In this document: piece by piece, positions 29,828 to 40,993 of the stretch
How positions within the stretch are numbered: the stretch's first letter is position 1
Layout of the letters: each line of letters opens with the position of its first letter
Assembly (NCBI GenBank): GCA_002077045.2
Contig: KZ111142.1
Location: 1,102,418 to 1,166,417, forward strand
Reading direction: 5' to 3'
From: Rachicladosporium sp. CCFEE 5018
Lineage: Eukaryota; Ascomycota; Dothideomycetes; Cladosporiales; Cladosporiaceae
DNA length: 64,000 nucleotides
Program-made: the position numbers and the translations under genes
The notes under the pieces: generated by a model
Told to the model about the DNA's origin: nothing
The model's database searches: none
The model's input: the letters and a program-made list of their open reading frames with translations, nothing else

Positions 29828-30748
29828 TCAGCTCAGTAGTCTGAAGAGCCCGAAGCTCACGTTCACCGCAAAGCCTGCAATCGTACACGCCTGCCGCCGT
29901 CCACTCCAGACTCCATCTTCACGCGCAAGCCAGAACATTGCGCCCATAGGCCAGAAGAAGCCCGTGAACGTTCCCCGAAGCAAATCGTCAAGGCCGCCAA
30001 CATCCTCAGCTTCTGGACCACCAGTCGCAGCTGGCGCATTTGAGGTCTCTAGCCAGCGCTCTTCGAGCAACAGGAGCTCCTGGCCTTGCGGCATATTATC
30101 AGGGGTGTGGGTATGGGATTGTATCGAGAGAAACTGGCTGCGTAGCGTAGCCACTTCGGCGGCCGTGAAGCCAGCGGTCAGGAGACGGTCGAAGCCTCGT
30201 GGAGCAGGGGTGGTAGATGTAGACTCGTTGTCTACCAGCCGTTCAGCCTTCCTCGCCACCTGCATGGTAACTCCATCGTCCCCTACCCCAGCTTGAGTGT
30301 CTTGCGCAAGCTTCGCATCTGCCCTCACAGCCCCATCCGCCTCCTCTGCCATGTCTCTCGCACTGAGTTCCTCGCCCACAGAGCAATGCACGTACACTCT
30401 CGCCCTCTCCACATCCTCTCCCGTCGCCCCATCGTCCCGCACAGCCCTCTTCCCTTTCTTCTTCTCGCTGCCCTCATCCGTCTCTCCTCGTCGTGGCGGC
30501 GGCGTAATCCGTGCATGTAGACTCCTGCTCAGCGCCTCTGTGTCAGGCACGACCTTGCCAGCATGAATGAGACGCAATCGAGCCGTGGCAGCCGGGGCCA
30601 GGACGTGAGAGCGGATGAGTTGCTTCAGCGACAGAGCTGATGTGGTCGCTGGGTGGGAGATGGGCAGCAAGAGGTCGGGATTGGAGGTCGAGAAGCGGAT
30701 TATCACGTCTAGGCCTGTCGCCGAGGAGGGCGGAGGGAATCCTGCCAT
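29828..30748 (-). CDS. dscC: Dsc E3 ubiquitin ligase complex subunit 3 (DUF2407)
   Basis: 306 residues. N-terminal ubiquitin-like fold (DVIIRFSTSNPDLLLPI ... LKQLIRSHV ... RLRLIHAGKVVPD), a disordered Lys/Glu linker, then the DUF2407 C-terminal block GFDRLLTAGFTAAEVATLRS, QFLSIQSHTHTPDNMP, LLEERWLETS, GGLDDLLRGTFTGFFWP. Two hydrophobic segments follow (about residues 255-275 and 288-305). The Dsc complex sits in Golgi/endosomal membranes; in fungi it drives cleavage of the sterol regulator SREBP and degradation of membrane proteins. Role here inferred from family. Frame intact. Confidence 0.88.
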   Translation of the reverse strand: MAGFPPPSSATGLDVIIRFSTSNPDLLLPISHPATTSALSLKQLIRSHVLAPAATARLRLIHAGKVVPDTEALSRSLHARITPPPRRGETDEGSEKKKGKRAVRDDGATGEDVERARVYVHCSVGEELSARDMAEEADGAVRADAKLAQDTQAGVGDDGVTMQVARKAERLVDNESTSTTPAPRGFDRLLTAGFTAAEVATLRSQFLSIQSHTHTPDNMPQGQELLLLEERWLETSNAPAATGGPEAEDVGGLDDLLRGTFTGFFWPMGAMFWLAREDGVWSGRRQACTIAGFAVNVSFGLFRLLS

Positions 30749-31237
30749 ATTGGTAAACGCTTGTCAGGGACTGCCTGCTACCGGTCCTCGTTCGGAGTAG
30801 TAATTCTAGTCGATCGGTAGTTCCGCATGGGGAGCATGAGCGTCGATCCCCGTGAGCTTGTTTCGATAGTGGTGGATCTACGACAGCAAGCCGTCACATA
30901 ATGTCCTTGATGACAACGAGATCCCGTGGTGCTCCCGTATGAACACACATATGTACATGTATGCGATACAGGGAACTCTCATCAAGACGCGTCGCGTGTC
31001 AACGAGATGGCTACATGATGTTAGGTATCACCGGCTATATGTAAAGTGGTAGAACGTCATCGTTCACCAACAATCGACTAATGGAAGTGGGCATATCGGT
31101 CCTTTGAGACCGTCCATAATCAACTGCACGAAGCGTTTAGTTCAGCAGACTTGGATATTCGAGCATTTCCACATCGATCAGTCTCTACCTTCAACTACCA
31201 CTCTAGGTACTTTTGCAAGCCACAACACTCCGGCGCC
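30749..31237. other. intergenic, divergent promoter region
   Basis: Between Dsc3 (-) and the Dabb gene (+). Shows an alternating ATGTACATGTATGCGATAC stretch around 30951-30969; no gene. Confidence 0.5.
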
Positions 31238-31767
31238 ATGCCGATCATCCACATCGTCCTCTTCGAATTCAAGTCCTCAGCGAGCGAGGCACAAGTGTCA
31301 GAGGTACATCCAGCCCTTCGCCCCTTCCCTACCCAATCCTATGTCCCATTGCCTGCTCGTACTGACCCAGTCTAAGATCTGCGACCGCATGGCCGGCCTC
31401 CCCTCAATCTGCGTCCACCCCACTACCCAAAAATCCTACATCACCTCCCACGGCGGCGGCAAGGACAACAGTCCTGAGAACCAAGCCGTACGTCCCCTGT
31501 TCCCTCTCCATTTCCTTCTCACGCCCTACCCTTCCACCTTACCACCGCTTCACCAATCTTCTCTGCTCGCATCGTCCAACGCGTTTTCGTATACTGATCT
31601 TCGCCATGCAGGGTGGCTTCACACACGGCTTCGTGTGCGAGTTCGAGAACCAGAAGGATCGGGATTACTACCTGCATGAAGACCCGAAGCATGTGCAGTT
31701 TGTGAAGGATATTGGAGAGCATGTGGCGAATGTGCGGGTGGTGGACTATGAGAAGGGGGTTTTCTGA
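31238..31767 (+). CDS. stress-responsive A/B-barrel (Dabb) domain protein
   Basis: Exons 31238-31303, 31377-31487, 31612-31767; 110 residues. A ferredoxin-like dimeric barrel: MPIIHIVLFEFK, CDRMAGLPSICVHP, YITSHGGGKDNSPENQ, GGFTHGFVCEFENQKDRDYY, EDPKHVQFVKD. Family members are small dimers implicated in stress responses or polyketide/terpenoid cyclisation; no specific role can be read here. The acceptor of intron 1 is ambiguous: ending at 31370 instead of 31376 adds Ser-Lys in frame. Each exon is too short for an ORF search. Confidence 0.87.
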
Positions 31768-31872
31768 CTAAACGAGAGCAAGCCTACCCATAAATTGTAG
31801 GCTGTGTCCTTGTAAGCAGCCGAAATGACTGGGATGTTCGTGTCTGGTTTCGGTGTTTGCGGTTCGCGTTGG

Positions 31873-32695
31873 CTATGATATACTGAACGACTCGCCACAG
31901 CCGCATTGTTCCGCTAGGAGGTAAGTCAGCAACACATCCTTTCCACATGCACTGAAGAGAGGACGACTTACTTATATTCGGATTCCGAAACACAAACCTA
32001 GCACTTAACTTATCCTCAACCCAGTCCATCTCGCTCCCGATAATGCTGAACAACGCTTTGCTATCAATCAGAACTTTCACCCCATCCTGCTCCACACTCT
32101 CATCGAACGCGCCAGCCTTATCCACGTACTCCAAATGGTACGCCAACCCTGAACAGCCCCGGTTCTTGACGCCTACCCGTATGAGCTGTGATGTGGGCTG
32201 GTCGAAGAGTTGGCGTAGCTGCACGACAGCGGTAGGAGTGAGGTTTATCGGTGCTTTACGTGCGCGGAGTTTGGACTTCTTCTTCGGTGGCACTGCAGCT
32301 GGCGCCGGCGTGGGCGTAGCTTCCTGCAGTATAGGCGACGGCGCAGGCCTGCTCTTCTGTGCCTCCTTCTCACTCTCCCCTTCCTGCCGCTCCCACGGCG
32401 CTTTCGGCGGCCAACTCGTGCTGCCGAAACCTGTCTGTTCACCTGCTATGCTCGTCTCTGGCACTCCGGCGTTCCGAGGTGGCGGCATGAGGTTTGGATC
32501 TAGGGTTTGGGGTCTGTAGGCTGCGGACTCGGTCATGAGGGGGCGTTTCGAGGACTGCATTCGCGGGCGGAACGAGGAGAAGGGGCATCGTTGTGACTTC
32601 AAACATTGGGCGCAGCGGCGGGTGGAGGAGGCGGGTTGGGTGGTGAAGCGGAAGATGGAGCTGACTGAGGGTTGGGCGGTGCGGAGGGAGGCCAT
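31873..32695 (-). CDS. ISA1: mitochondrial iron-sulfur carrier, A-type (ISA1-like)
   Basis: Exons (minus) 32695-31972 and 31913-31873, intron 31914-31971; 254 residues. Long Arg/Ser-rich N-terminus (MASLRTAQPSVSSIFRF...) typical of a matrix targeting signal, then a Pro/Ala-rich linker. The HesB/IscA fold follows: INLTPTAVVQLRQLF, VGVKNRGCSGLAYHLEY with the first Cys, VLIDSKALFSIIGSEMDW, RFVFRNPN. The second exon supplies TEQCGCGESF with the CGC pair. These three Cys coordinate iron or a cluster for delivery to 4Fe-4S enzymes. Without the small last exon the protein would lack its CGC motif. Confidence 0.92.
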
Positions 32696-33142
32696 GGTTG
32701 AGGTGGTGGGACTGGCGAGGTGTGATGTTGTCCTCGAAAGTGTCCAGGTGTCGTTGTGGAGTGTTGTGGAGATGTTATGCTATGCTCAAGTTGCTGCTTC
32801 TAGTTGAGAGATGCCTCTGTTTGCGGATGACGCCGAATTACGGATGACCAAGCCGGCGAAGTCGATTGGCTGCTCATGGTGGTCGTGGCCGGCCCGAGAT
32901 GCCCGAGATGTAGCCGTGCCGACTTCTGCGAAGCTCAGAGACGCGAACTTCTGATCAACGCGACGGACGGGGCAGGAGATACCTAGTCGCTCTTGCCAAC
33001 AATTGCATCGCACTTTCTCCACTACTCACACCGTCCATTCGTAGCGACCACAATCGTTTGAGAGCCAAACTCGCTCAGACGGCACCCACTACCAAAGTCC
33101 CGGCCAGCGAGTCTCACCACCCTCTCCTCTCCGATAGCAGCC
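32696..33142. other. intergenic, divergent promoter region
   Basis: Shared upstream region of ISA1 (-) and RVB1 (+). A 90-codon plus-strand ORF here is antisense to the ISA1 start. No gene supported. Confidence 0.5.
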
Positions 33143-34725
33143 ATGGCCAACCCCCCCACCGCCCCCGACGCCTCCACCACCCCTGCAGTCTCCATGACCG
33201 CCTCCGCCCCCTCCTCACGCGACACCCGCACGGCAGCCCACTCCCACATCCGCGGTCTCGGCCTCCGTCCAGACGGCTACGCAGACTCCTTCACGCCAGC
33301 CCCACAACAATCCTCATATAGCTCTGGCTTCATCGGCCAAACCGCCGCGCGAGAAGCATGCGGTGTGATAGTCGACCTTATCCGCGCGAAGAAGATGGCC
33401 GGTAAAGCTGTGCTGTTAGCAGGAGGGCCGGGAACTGGAAAAACAGCACTTGCGTTGGCGGTGAGCCAGGAGCTGGGGACGAAAGTGCCGTTTTGCTTGA
33501 TGACGGGGAGTGAGGTTTACTCGGCGGAGGTGAAGAAGACGGAGGCGCTGATGGAGAATTTTCGACGCGCGATTGGGCTGAGGGTGCAGGAGAAGAAGGA
33601 GGTCTATGAGGGGGAGGTGGCGGAGCTGACGCCCGAGGAGGCGGAGAATCCGTTGGGAGGCTATGGGCGAACGATCAGTCATTTGCTCATCACACTGCGC
33701 AGCTCCAAGGGAACGAAGAAGCTGCGATTAGATCCGAGTATCTATGAGGCGATACAGAAGGAGAGGGTGAGGATCGGGGACGTGATATACATTGAGGCGA
33801 ATACGGGTGCGGTCAAGAGGGTGGGGCGGAGCGATGCGTTCTCGACCGAGTTCGATTTGGAGGCAGAGGAGTATGTGCCTATACCCAAGGGTGAGGTGCA
33901 TAAGAAGAAGGATGTGGTGCAGGATGTGACGTTGCATGATCTGGACATTGCGAATGCACGGCCGCAGGGAGGGCAGGATGTGGTGAGTATGATGGGGCAG
34001 TTGATGAAGCCGCGAAAGACGGAGATCACGGAGAAGTTGCGAGGGGAGATCAATAAGGTGGTGAACAAGTACATCGATCAAGGTGTTGCGGAGCTTGTGC
34101 CGGGCGTTCTCTTCATCGATGAGGTTGGTTTTGCTCCATTACTCCTATCTCACTCAGCACTGACAGCAGGCAGGTCCACATGCTCGACATAGAATGCTTC
34201 ACCTACCTCAACCGCGCCCTCGAATCCTCAATCTCCCCAATCGTAATCCTCGCATCCAACCGCGGCCTCACAACAATCCGCGGCACCACCTCGCCACTCG
34301 CCCCAAGCGATCCAGGTCTCATAGCCGCCCACGGCATCCCGCCAGACCTACTGCCGCGCCTCCTAATCGTGCCAACACATCCGTACACAGCGCCGGAGAT
34401 CCGGGCGATCATTCAGACGCGAGCGAGACTGGAGTTTGCGGCGCCTACGGCGCCGACGCTGAGTGATGAGGGGAGTGGAGGGAAGGCGTTGAGTGTTAGG
34501 AGTACGCTGGATGGAGAGGCGTTGGATGCGTTGACGGAGCAGGGGGTGAGTGTTAGTTTGAGGTATGCGCTGCAACTACTGGCGCCGGCTGGGATTCTTG
34601 CGCGGGCGAGGGGGAGTGAGGGGGGTGTGGTGACGGGTGCTGATATCAAAGAGGCTGTGGGATTATTTTGGGATGCTAGGAGGAGCGCGGGGATGTTTGG
34701 GGAGCAGTCAGGATTCATTGCGTGA
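33143..34725 (+). CDS. RVB1: RuvB-like AAA+ ATPase 1 (pontin)
   Basis: Exons 33143-34123 and 34174-34725; 510 residues. Nuclear hexameric ATPase of the INO80, SWR1 and R2TP complexes, partner of RVB2. Seen: AAHSHIRGLGLRPDG, Walker A GGPGTGKTALALAV, SEVYSAEVKKTEALMENFRR, the inserted OB-like domain II (VYEGEVAELTPEE ... GDVIYIEANTGAVKRVGRSD), and Walker B GVLFIDE|VHMLDIECFTYL formed across the intron. Then sensor 1 ASNRG, GIPPDLLPRLLIVPT, and sensor 2 region SLRYALQLLAPA. The N-terminus is some tens of residues longer than usual and Thr/Ala/Pro-rich; the second exon carries a Ser/Gly-rich insert. Frame intact. Confidence 0.95.
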
Positions 34726-34972
34726 AGCAATCCGCAGACTGCTCAAGCTATTGAGTCAAGATCGACTGGTAAGCTGTATCAAAATTCAGGACGCCCGCCG
34801 AAGGAATCATGGTCACCCTCAGAATCGATCTGGCTGCCTCACCCGTACCTCGCAATCGGATACTTAGAGCTGTCTGTGCCACGTGCACCGCTGCACAGTC
34901 CTGGATACCACGTTAGTCAATCTCGGGCAAGGTTGTCGGGATAGCCATGTAGGTGTAGGCAGGAGAATGTAC

Positions 34973-35641
34973 TCACGCTCGAAGATGGTTCACAAGCTTA
35001 GCAAACACGGCACATGCATCCGCGCTGAGGGTTCCCTCGTCGAAGGTATCGTCCAACAAGATCAAGCTAATAGTCACTTCGCCTTGGCACCGCAACTTCT
35101 CCAGGCGCTGCAAGCTGAGCGCGTGGCGCGGAAAATTGAACTCTCCATCCGGGCGCAAGCCAGACAGGTCCTCGATGTGCACTCGTCGTGCTGACGCACA
35201 GTCATCGAGCTGCTTCAAGACTTTGTCGACGATCCAGTTGCAGGCTTCAGCGTCCTCGTCCTCAGTGATGCCCCGGCGAAACGGCGCTTTATTGTAGACA
35301 CTGCGCACCGGCCCACCCAGCGTGAACTCCTCGAGCGAGCAGAAGATCGGATTCATCTTGAAGTGCGCGAACGGCGTGCCGAACATGATGTCGAAGATCG
35401 TGTGATCGTAGAGGACTGGAGTGGCTTCTGCATGGACCTGGCGGCAAGTGCGTAGCAGCGCTACGTCTCGCACTGATTGCTCAAGGCCCGCGGCGCGGGG
35501 AACCAGGCGATCGGCTTCACGGTGGATGTACACGGCAGGGTAGATTCTGAAGTAGCAGTGGCCGGGCGGGAGCAGCGCCTCATAGATGCGGAGGCGAAGC
35601 TCTGGCGGTAGTGCTAGGAGGTGACATGGCGGTGATGCCAT
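34973..35641 (-). CDS. LPPELR-motif (F-box/2EXR-like) protein, cluster copy A
   Basis: 222 residues as an open frame. Starts MASPPCHLLALPPELRLRIYE, then VALLRTCRQVHAEATPVLYDHTIF, CSLEEF, VHIEDLS, and LEKLRCQGEVTISLILLDD, the five conserved blocks of this cluster. The N-terminal LPPELRxxIYE is the start of F-box-like/2EXR fungal domains, which in F-box proteins bind Skp1; substrate recognition by the rest is speculative. The stop at 34973 coincides with a consensus donor (GTGAGT, phase 2). A short last exon after the acceptor CCAG near 34902 is possible, so the C-terminus may be slightly longer. The best preserved copy together with D. Confidence 0.72.
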   Translation of the reverse strand: MASPPCHLLALPPELRLRIYEALLPPGHCYFRIYPAVYIHREADRLVPRAAGLEQSVRDVALLRTCRQVHAEATPVLYDHTIFDIMFGTPFAHFKMNPIFCSLEEFTLGGPVRSVYNKAPFRRGITEDEDAEACNWIVDKVLKQLDDCASARRVHIEDLSGLRPDGEFNFPRHALSLQRLEKLRCQGEVTISLILLDDTFDEGTLSADACAVFAKLVNHLRA

Positions 35642-35900
35642 AGTGAAGGGCGGTGGTAAGTACTACAGCATCAAGAGGTGAGTGTGGTGGCTTATGCGGC
35701 TTCACTCCCCCAAGTTGAGTTTGCTGAGAATCATATCAGGAAGGCGCGACCTGAATCATGTGATTCCGCGCGGACCACATATCACTCTCACTGCGAGACA
35801 GGGAGAGAAGATTCAACTTGGGCTTTACATGTTGATGTCTATCCACTCAACCGCTGCAGCCCGCTCTCAGAAGTGATTCTCCATCAATTGCTACTGGAGA

Positions 35901-36704
35901 CTACGTTCCCCGGGCAATCTCGAACGGACGACGGTCCATCGGGAGATCTGTAGGCGCATACCAATCGCACGGCTGGAACTTCCTACTAAACCCGTCAGTT
36001 TTCTCACTCCTGACGTTGCTGGCACATGGGGAAATTGTACTGACCCGCCCAAGTACTTCGTCATCCTCTGATACCATTTCAATTCCTTGTAAAACAAAAA
36101 CCTCGCTGTCCGGTCGCCGCTTATGAAGCTCCTCGACGTACATCGTTACCCCTTCCAAGCACTACAAATACTCCAGACGCTCCAGGTCACGGCTCCTCAT
36201 GCGATCCGGGTTCAAGCAATCGACAGACAGCTCTATGTGTACTCGAATCAGAGATTCGCATTCGCCGAGCTTCTGGAGTAGCGTGGAGAGCAGCTGGAAC
36301 CCGGGCACACGCTTGAATCCGCGATCGAAGTCAGGGGGGATACGTAGGTAGATGGAGCGGATCTGGGAACTGATGACGACATCGTCCAGCCAGCAAAGCC
36401 TCAGGCCCAGTGCTCCGGCCCACTTCACTTTGCTGTAATCCTTCTTGCGGATCTCGATGTCGAATATTGCGTGCTTGTAGAAGACTGGTAAGGCTTCGTT
36501 GTAGATCAGTCGACAGGTACGCGAGAGGTGCATTGGCTCGGGGAGCGGAGCACGCCGAACTCCATCGGGCTTGATGCTCTCGCGATGAGTGTAGACTGCG
36601 CGGGCGACTTTGAGGTAGCAAATTTGCGGCTGGAAGAGGAGCTCGTAGATGCGGAGACGGAGCTCTGGGGGTAGGTTGAAGAGATGGCAGCGGGTCTGCG
36701 CCAT
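35901..36704 (-). pseudogene. LPPELR family, cluster copy B, interrupted by TAG
   Basis: MAQTRCHLFNLPPELRLRIYE ... LSRTCRLIYNEALPVFYKHAIFD ... LRLCWLDDVVISSQIRSIYLR ... IRVHIELS ... LERLEYL, then TAG at 36162-36164. The frame continues directly with CLEGVTMYVEELHKRRPDSE, which occupies the place of CQGEVTIS in copy A, and stays open to 35901. The break thus lies at the start of the last conserved block. Truncation of about a fifth of the protein; probably a decaying copy. Confidence 0.65.
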
Positions 36705-37300
36705 CTTAGATGTTGGTCAAGGGGCCTTCGGTGGATTGGGTGTGAGTGTCCTATGCATGCACTAGACGGTCTAGTTCAGTAGCTAATCAACACCGGCAGG
36801 CATCACGGCTGGCATGTGCTGGCATGAGTATTTGATGTCACAGGATACACACTGGAAATGAAGCGCAGGAGTGAAGGCTCAGCAACTTCAATCAACCCAC
36901 CCTAAACGTCGGCGAGGTACAGCAGTGTGAAAACATTCGATCCATGCGTAGTACCTCTACATCACAAGACCACAAGTCAGGATACGATTTGATACCGAGA
37001 TAAGTCAATTGATGTACTGATGCCAAATTCGCCACCTCTACACCATGAACCTCCAGCCCTTCACTCGCTTCGAGCCTTCGAGGTACGCCAGTCTGCTGGA
37101 TCTGTCTGATTTCACCCGACATACTCAACACTGACGACTCGCAGTACACGCATTTCCTCTAAGTGAGCATGTGGATAGATGGCTTAGTACTACGCGCTTG
37201 GACTGATCACTTGCTGATGGACAAGTCCAACGCAGGTAGCCTATGTCCGAGCTTCCGCTTCATTGTGCCAAGGGCATTCTTGTACGTTGCTACGCCAGTG
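36705..37300. other. spacer within the LPPELR cluster
   Basis: No family block recognised on either strand; the 85-codon ORF at 36892-37149 has no similarity to the cluster. Probably promoter of copy B and 3' flank of copy D. Confidence 0.45.
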
Positions 37301-37999
37301 TCAGTATTCTACGAGACCAGATCGAAGGAGCTGCACTAACGCGCGTATTGCTTGCGCCATCTGTGCACATTCCTCCGAGGCCGCCCGATACTCTTCTGCC
37401 TCGCCTTCACGCGATTTCCCAAAGTGAACTGTCAGTGTCCCGGGGCTCCGCAGCATCTTGAAGCACTTCAGCACGCACTGTGGCCGGGAACCCTCCAGGA
37501 ACATACTGTACCTCGGTATGGACAACTCCAGATGGACCTGTTTAGCTGCCGCACAATGGTTGAGTCTATTCAGGAAGGCTGTGACACGGGCCGCGTATTC
37601 TGTTCCTGCCTGGTTCCTGGCCTTCGCACGCAAGTAGAGGTTCTTGATCTGCGGGTTGATAGCAAAATCTTGCAGCCAGCATTGTCTCCTGCCCATGATC
37701 GAGGAGTAAGTGAGGCTCTCTGGCAAGATCTCGACATCGATGGTCGCATACTTGTACAACACAGGCAGTGCTTCGGAGCTGATACTCCGACATGTCCGGA
37801 GAAGGGCCACGCAGAGTGATGCAGACCGAGGATCGGGTGCCATGTAAGCCTCACCCTTCTGCCATATGTAGACAGAGTGGGTGATTTGCACATAAACCGT
37901 TATCTTGGGATAGAGCTGCTCGTAGGTGAGCACCCGGACCTCTGGGGGGAGGTCGAGCAACCGGAACGGTTGTCTTCGTATCTTGGAGATACGTGCCAT
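37301..37999 (-). CDS. LPPELR-motif (F-box/2EXR-like) protein, cluster copy D
   Basis: 232 residues from ATG 37999 (MARISKIRRQPFRLLDLPPE). All family blocks are present: LPPEVRVLTYEQLYP, VALLRTCRSISSEALPVLYKY, RRQCWLQDFAINPQIKNLYLR, NHCAAAKQVHLELSIP, KMLRSPGTLTVHFG, and a C-terminal helix AQMAQAIRALVQLL. The frame is open 55 codons further upstream, but the other copies begin close to LPPE, so the inner ATG is chosen. The basic N-terminus differs from copies A, B and F. Function unknown; Skp1/ubiquitin role only by analogy with F-box-like domains. Confidence 0.72.
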   Translation of the reverse strand: MARISKIRRQPFRLLDLPPEVRVLTYEQLYPKITVYVQITHSVYIWQKGEAYMAPDPRSASLCVALLRTCRSISSEALPVLYKYATIDVEILPESLTYSSIMGRRQCWLQDFAINPQIKNLYLRAKARNQAGTEYAARVTAFLNRLNHCAAAKQVHLELSIPRYSMFLEGSRPQCVLKCFKMLRSPGTLTVHFGKSREGEAEEYRAASEECAQMAQAIRALVQLLRSGLVEY

Positions 38000-38633
38000 C
38001 CTCTTGGTCGATTTACGGGAGGTAGCAAAGTGTAGGAGTTTGGTTGGTGTGATTCGAAGGGGCGAGTCAGATCTTAGAGACTTGGTGTGACCTACATATG
38101 AATTAGTGGAGATGCCGCAGCAGTCATGTGACAGCATGCATACCGTGCTGTGAGCTGGACTCACTGCGAGTGATGCACTGAAGTGAGGTCTTGCTCACAC
38201 TGGAAGGTGAGTGGGTCTTTCTCTACCGACGAAACAGTCATTGACGCATTGTCACAGGACTGCCATGGCTACGACGGCGTAATATGGGGACCATCGGGTG
38301 AATCGAATGCAAGATTGAATTGATCGCGTTACTAATTGCTCGTGTCTCGTCTCTAGCGCCAGATCTGGATGCGAACGTCGATGCATATCACCCTGAGATG
38401 CTTGATCCGAACCACTCTCGGTGTTACCTTCACTCACCCAAACATCCTAGAGTCCGAAATTCTATTCGACGCTCCGTCCTTTATGTCAGAAGCTGCATGC
38501 TGCCGGCAAACACTGAAGCATTGCGCAGGACTTGTGCTGGTGCGTACTTTGGACAGCATACAGCTAGGTTTTCGCTTGATCGACTTTGAGCAAATGTTGT
38601 CTGTGCCACACACAGGACTCCACACTTCTGGTA
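38000..38633. other. spacer with the D-type upstream block
   Basis: Around 38160-38190 lies TCACTGCGAGTGATGCACTG followed by AAGTGAGGTC, a block shared with the upstream regions of copies E and F. A 102-codon plus-strand ORF (38369-38677) shows no family similarity and is not called. Confidence 0.5.
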
Positions 38634-39285
38634 TCAAGTCAGCCGACACAGATCATTGGCTTCGTGGCGTAGAGTGATGGCTACTGACGCTCCGAGATGG
38701 GCTGCCAAGTCCATGAACGCCTGCGACTTGCTCGCAGTAGAAATCCTCACATCTTCGAGGAACGAGACTCTATCGACGAGACACATCGTGATCAAGCTTC
38801 GATCTTGCACACCCTGCAATTCCTCTTATTTGTTTCGGCGGAGGAGCATCTTGTATCTCGAGGTGCAGGCGATGAGGGCGACCACTAGCCATGATCTTGT
38901 GGATTAGTAACTTGGTCATCCGAGCGACAGCTTGATCATGGTTTCCGTCCCAGGTACGCTCTGGACCGCGCAAGTAGACAGTCTGAGTAGCTCAAATTTG
39001 GAGGTCTTCTAGCCAGCAGAGCTTGCGGGTGTAGTAGGATGGGTGATCCTCTGCGCACAATAGGATGTCAAAGATCGTATTCTTGTAGAGGATTGGCCTC
39101 GCTTCAACGCAGATCAAGTGGCATGTTCGTAGAAGTCCAACGTGTCCGGTCGGCGATACCAGCTCGTTCGAATCGACGATCCTCACACTGCAGGCGATTT
39201 CCACAGAGACGGTTTGGTCAAGGAACGCCGACTCGTAAACTCGCAGGCGAAGCTCTGGAGGCAGGTCTAAGAAGCGAAACGGCAT
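38634..39285 (-). pseudogene. LPPELR family, cluster copy E, stop plus frameshift
   Basis: From ATG 39285: MPFRFLDLPPELRLRVYES, HVGLLRTCHLICVEARPILY, RKLCWLEDLQI, then TGA at 38992-38994. The same frame goes on with ATQTVYLRGPE and RLHLEIQDAPPP to 38770. The last block (LITMCLVDRVSFLEDV ... FMDLAAHL) is found in another frame down to 38634. So this copy has an in-frame stop and at least one later indel, yet every block is still recognisable in order. An upstream in-frame ATG at 39351 is possible. Confidence 0.65.
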
Positions 39286-39843
39286 GGCTACTTTGCGTTC
39301 ACGTTCCTTCTGCGCCGAAGACTCCAACGCTTTGCACCGCGCTACGTTCACTTCCGTGTGTGCATGACTCGTCTGCGAGATGTCGTGTGTAGGAGCAAGG
39401 AACCCACACTCACTGGAAGTGATGCAGTGAAGTGAAGTCGTGGAGTGAAGGGAAAAGTCAATGTAAGACCCTCTGCACGATCTGACAGTCTGCGCTTGTG
39501 CCCTAGCATGGGAAATTCCCAGCCTGCTGTCACGACCCCGATCGCATTGACCGAAAGACTCCGGACACCATTGAGCAAGCTACTACACTCAGTAAGTGTC
39601 GTACGCGAGCAAGCACACTTGAACTCATGGATTCTCGGAGTATCCTGGCGCAGTTGCCAGTATTGTGCGACCAACATCCACAGCGACAACGTTTCAAGCC
39701 GACATCCACTCAGCCGACATCACTCCATATCCGCAACGGATTACGGCGCCATGCAGGCTCACCACTTGCCCACGCAGTGGCATGAGTCCTACCTTCGAGT
39801 CGCCTCGTACCACTCGCATGCTTGAACCTTGCTGTGAGTCATA
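39286..39843. other. spacer with the E-type upstream block
   Basis: Positions about 39413-39443 read TCACTGGAAGTGATGCAGTG then AAGTGAAGTC, closely matching the blocks upstream of copies D and F. Otherwise no gene. Confidence 0.5.
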
Positions 39844-40426
39844 TCAGCTTCTGTACCACGCACGAAAGGCGAATCCTCCCAACCGTTCGATGATTTGCTC
39901 TACCATAGCAGCCCTGTTCCGTTGTAACTTGACCTCGGGGGTCGACCCTGTACGCCGGCAAGAGGTCCAGAGAGTGATCACGACTCCAGAGCATCCTAAA
40001 TCGCCAAATCCCACGAAAGGTGGAACGTCTGTATGCAACCATCTGAGCGCCAGATGAAGATGCATTCGGGTGATCCACGGACATTTATCAAGCCTTTTGA
40101 CCAGTGTCGTGATAGTCTTCTCGAATCCGCGCTCAACCTGAAGAGCTACTCGAAGCGAGTCGGAGCCGTGCAAGTAGATGTTCTGCAAGTGGGGGCTTAG
40201 AACAAGATCGTCAAGCCAGCAGAGCTTTCGGACAGCCATATTCGAGGTCTCCATCTGCTCGATCGAGATGTCAAATGTTACGTATTCGTTTGCCGTTGTG
40301 TGTGCGCTGGGCGCGCACAATGCGAGATATCTGCAACGTACACACTTGGAAAGGGAACAGTAAGTCGTAGATCCGTAGACGCAAGTCCGGCGGCAGGTCG
40401 ATAAGGGGACAGGATGAGTGCGCCAT
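39844..40426 (-). pseudogene. LPPELR family, cluster copy F, internal deletion
   Basis: From ATG 40426: MAHSSCPLIDLPPDLRLRIYD, TLQISRIVRAQ, then the frame ends at 40271. A second frame carries on with YVTFDISIEQMETSN, RKLCWLDDLVLSPHLQNIYL, MHLHLALRWL, GCSGVVITLW and MVEQIIERLGG to 39844. The block LLRTCRxIxxEALPVLY, present in all other copies, is missing at the junction. A deletion of roughly 40 codons with loss of frame explains both facts. Copy considered dead. Confidence 0.68.
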
Positions 40427-40993
40427 GTTCGAGGCGATACTCACCGTCTGAGCGTCGACAGAGTACAGTCCACAAGTTACATATAGGAGGTGGAGACTAC
40501 CGGTCGATGCTAGTGTAGAGCCGCGAAAGGCATGTGACGCCACTGACACCCTTGCAGTGCGTCAAAGTCACTGGAAACAAAGGTGGGAAGTGAGGTGAAG
40601 TGAAGTGTTGTGGAACTCCCGGGATGGGACGAAGGCACAACTCTTCCGTGCCGCTACAGCCGGGCTGAAGGTATGAGATACACACTGGTACCTACCTCAA
40701 CAATGCCTCATTATTGTTCCACTTTTCACTTTTGGTTGCGAGACACAGACCAATGCAATCCTTTCGGTCCTGACTCGGTCCAATGATCCAACACTGTAGG
40801 TGATCGGTCGATGATATTTCAGCCACCGGGACCAGCGCCCTATGGTCGCATGTGCAGATCGAGTCGAGCGGCTTGTGGCCGACCGGGGACTATTTATTGA
40901 CGTAGACGATCATTGCTCAACGTTGCAGTGCTTTTGGAAGGCTTTGACGAGCACTGAACGGTGCCACTTGCATGGCTGTATTTTCCTGAGACA
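40427..40993. other. spacer with the F-type upstream block
   Basis: Near 40573-40612 the sequence reads TCACTGGAAACAAAGGTGGG then AAGTGAGGTGAAGTGAAGTG, related to the blocks upstream of copies D and E. No gene supported. Confidence 0.45.
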
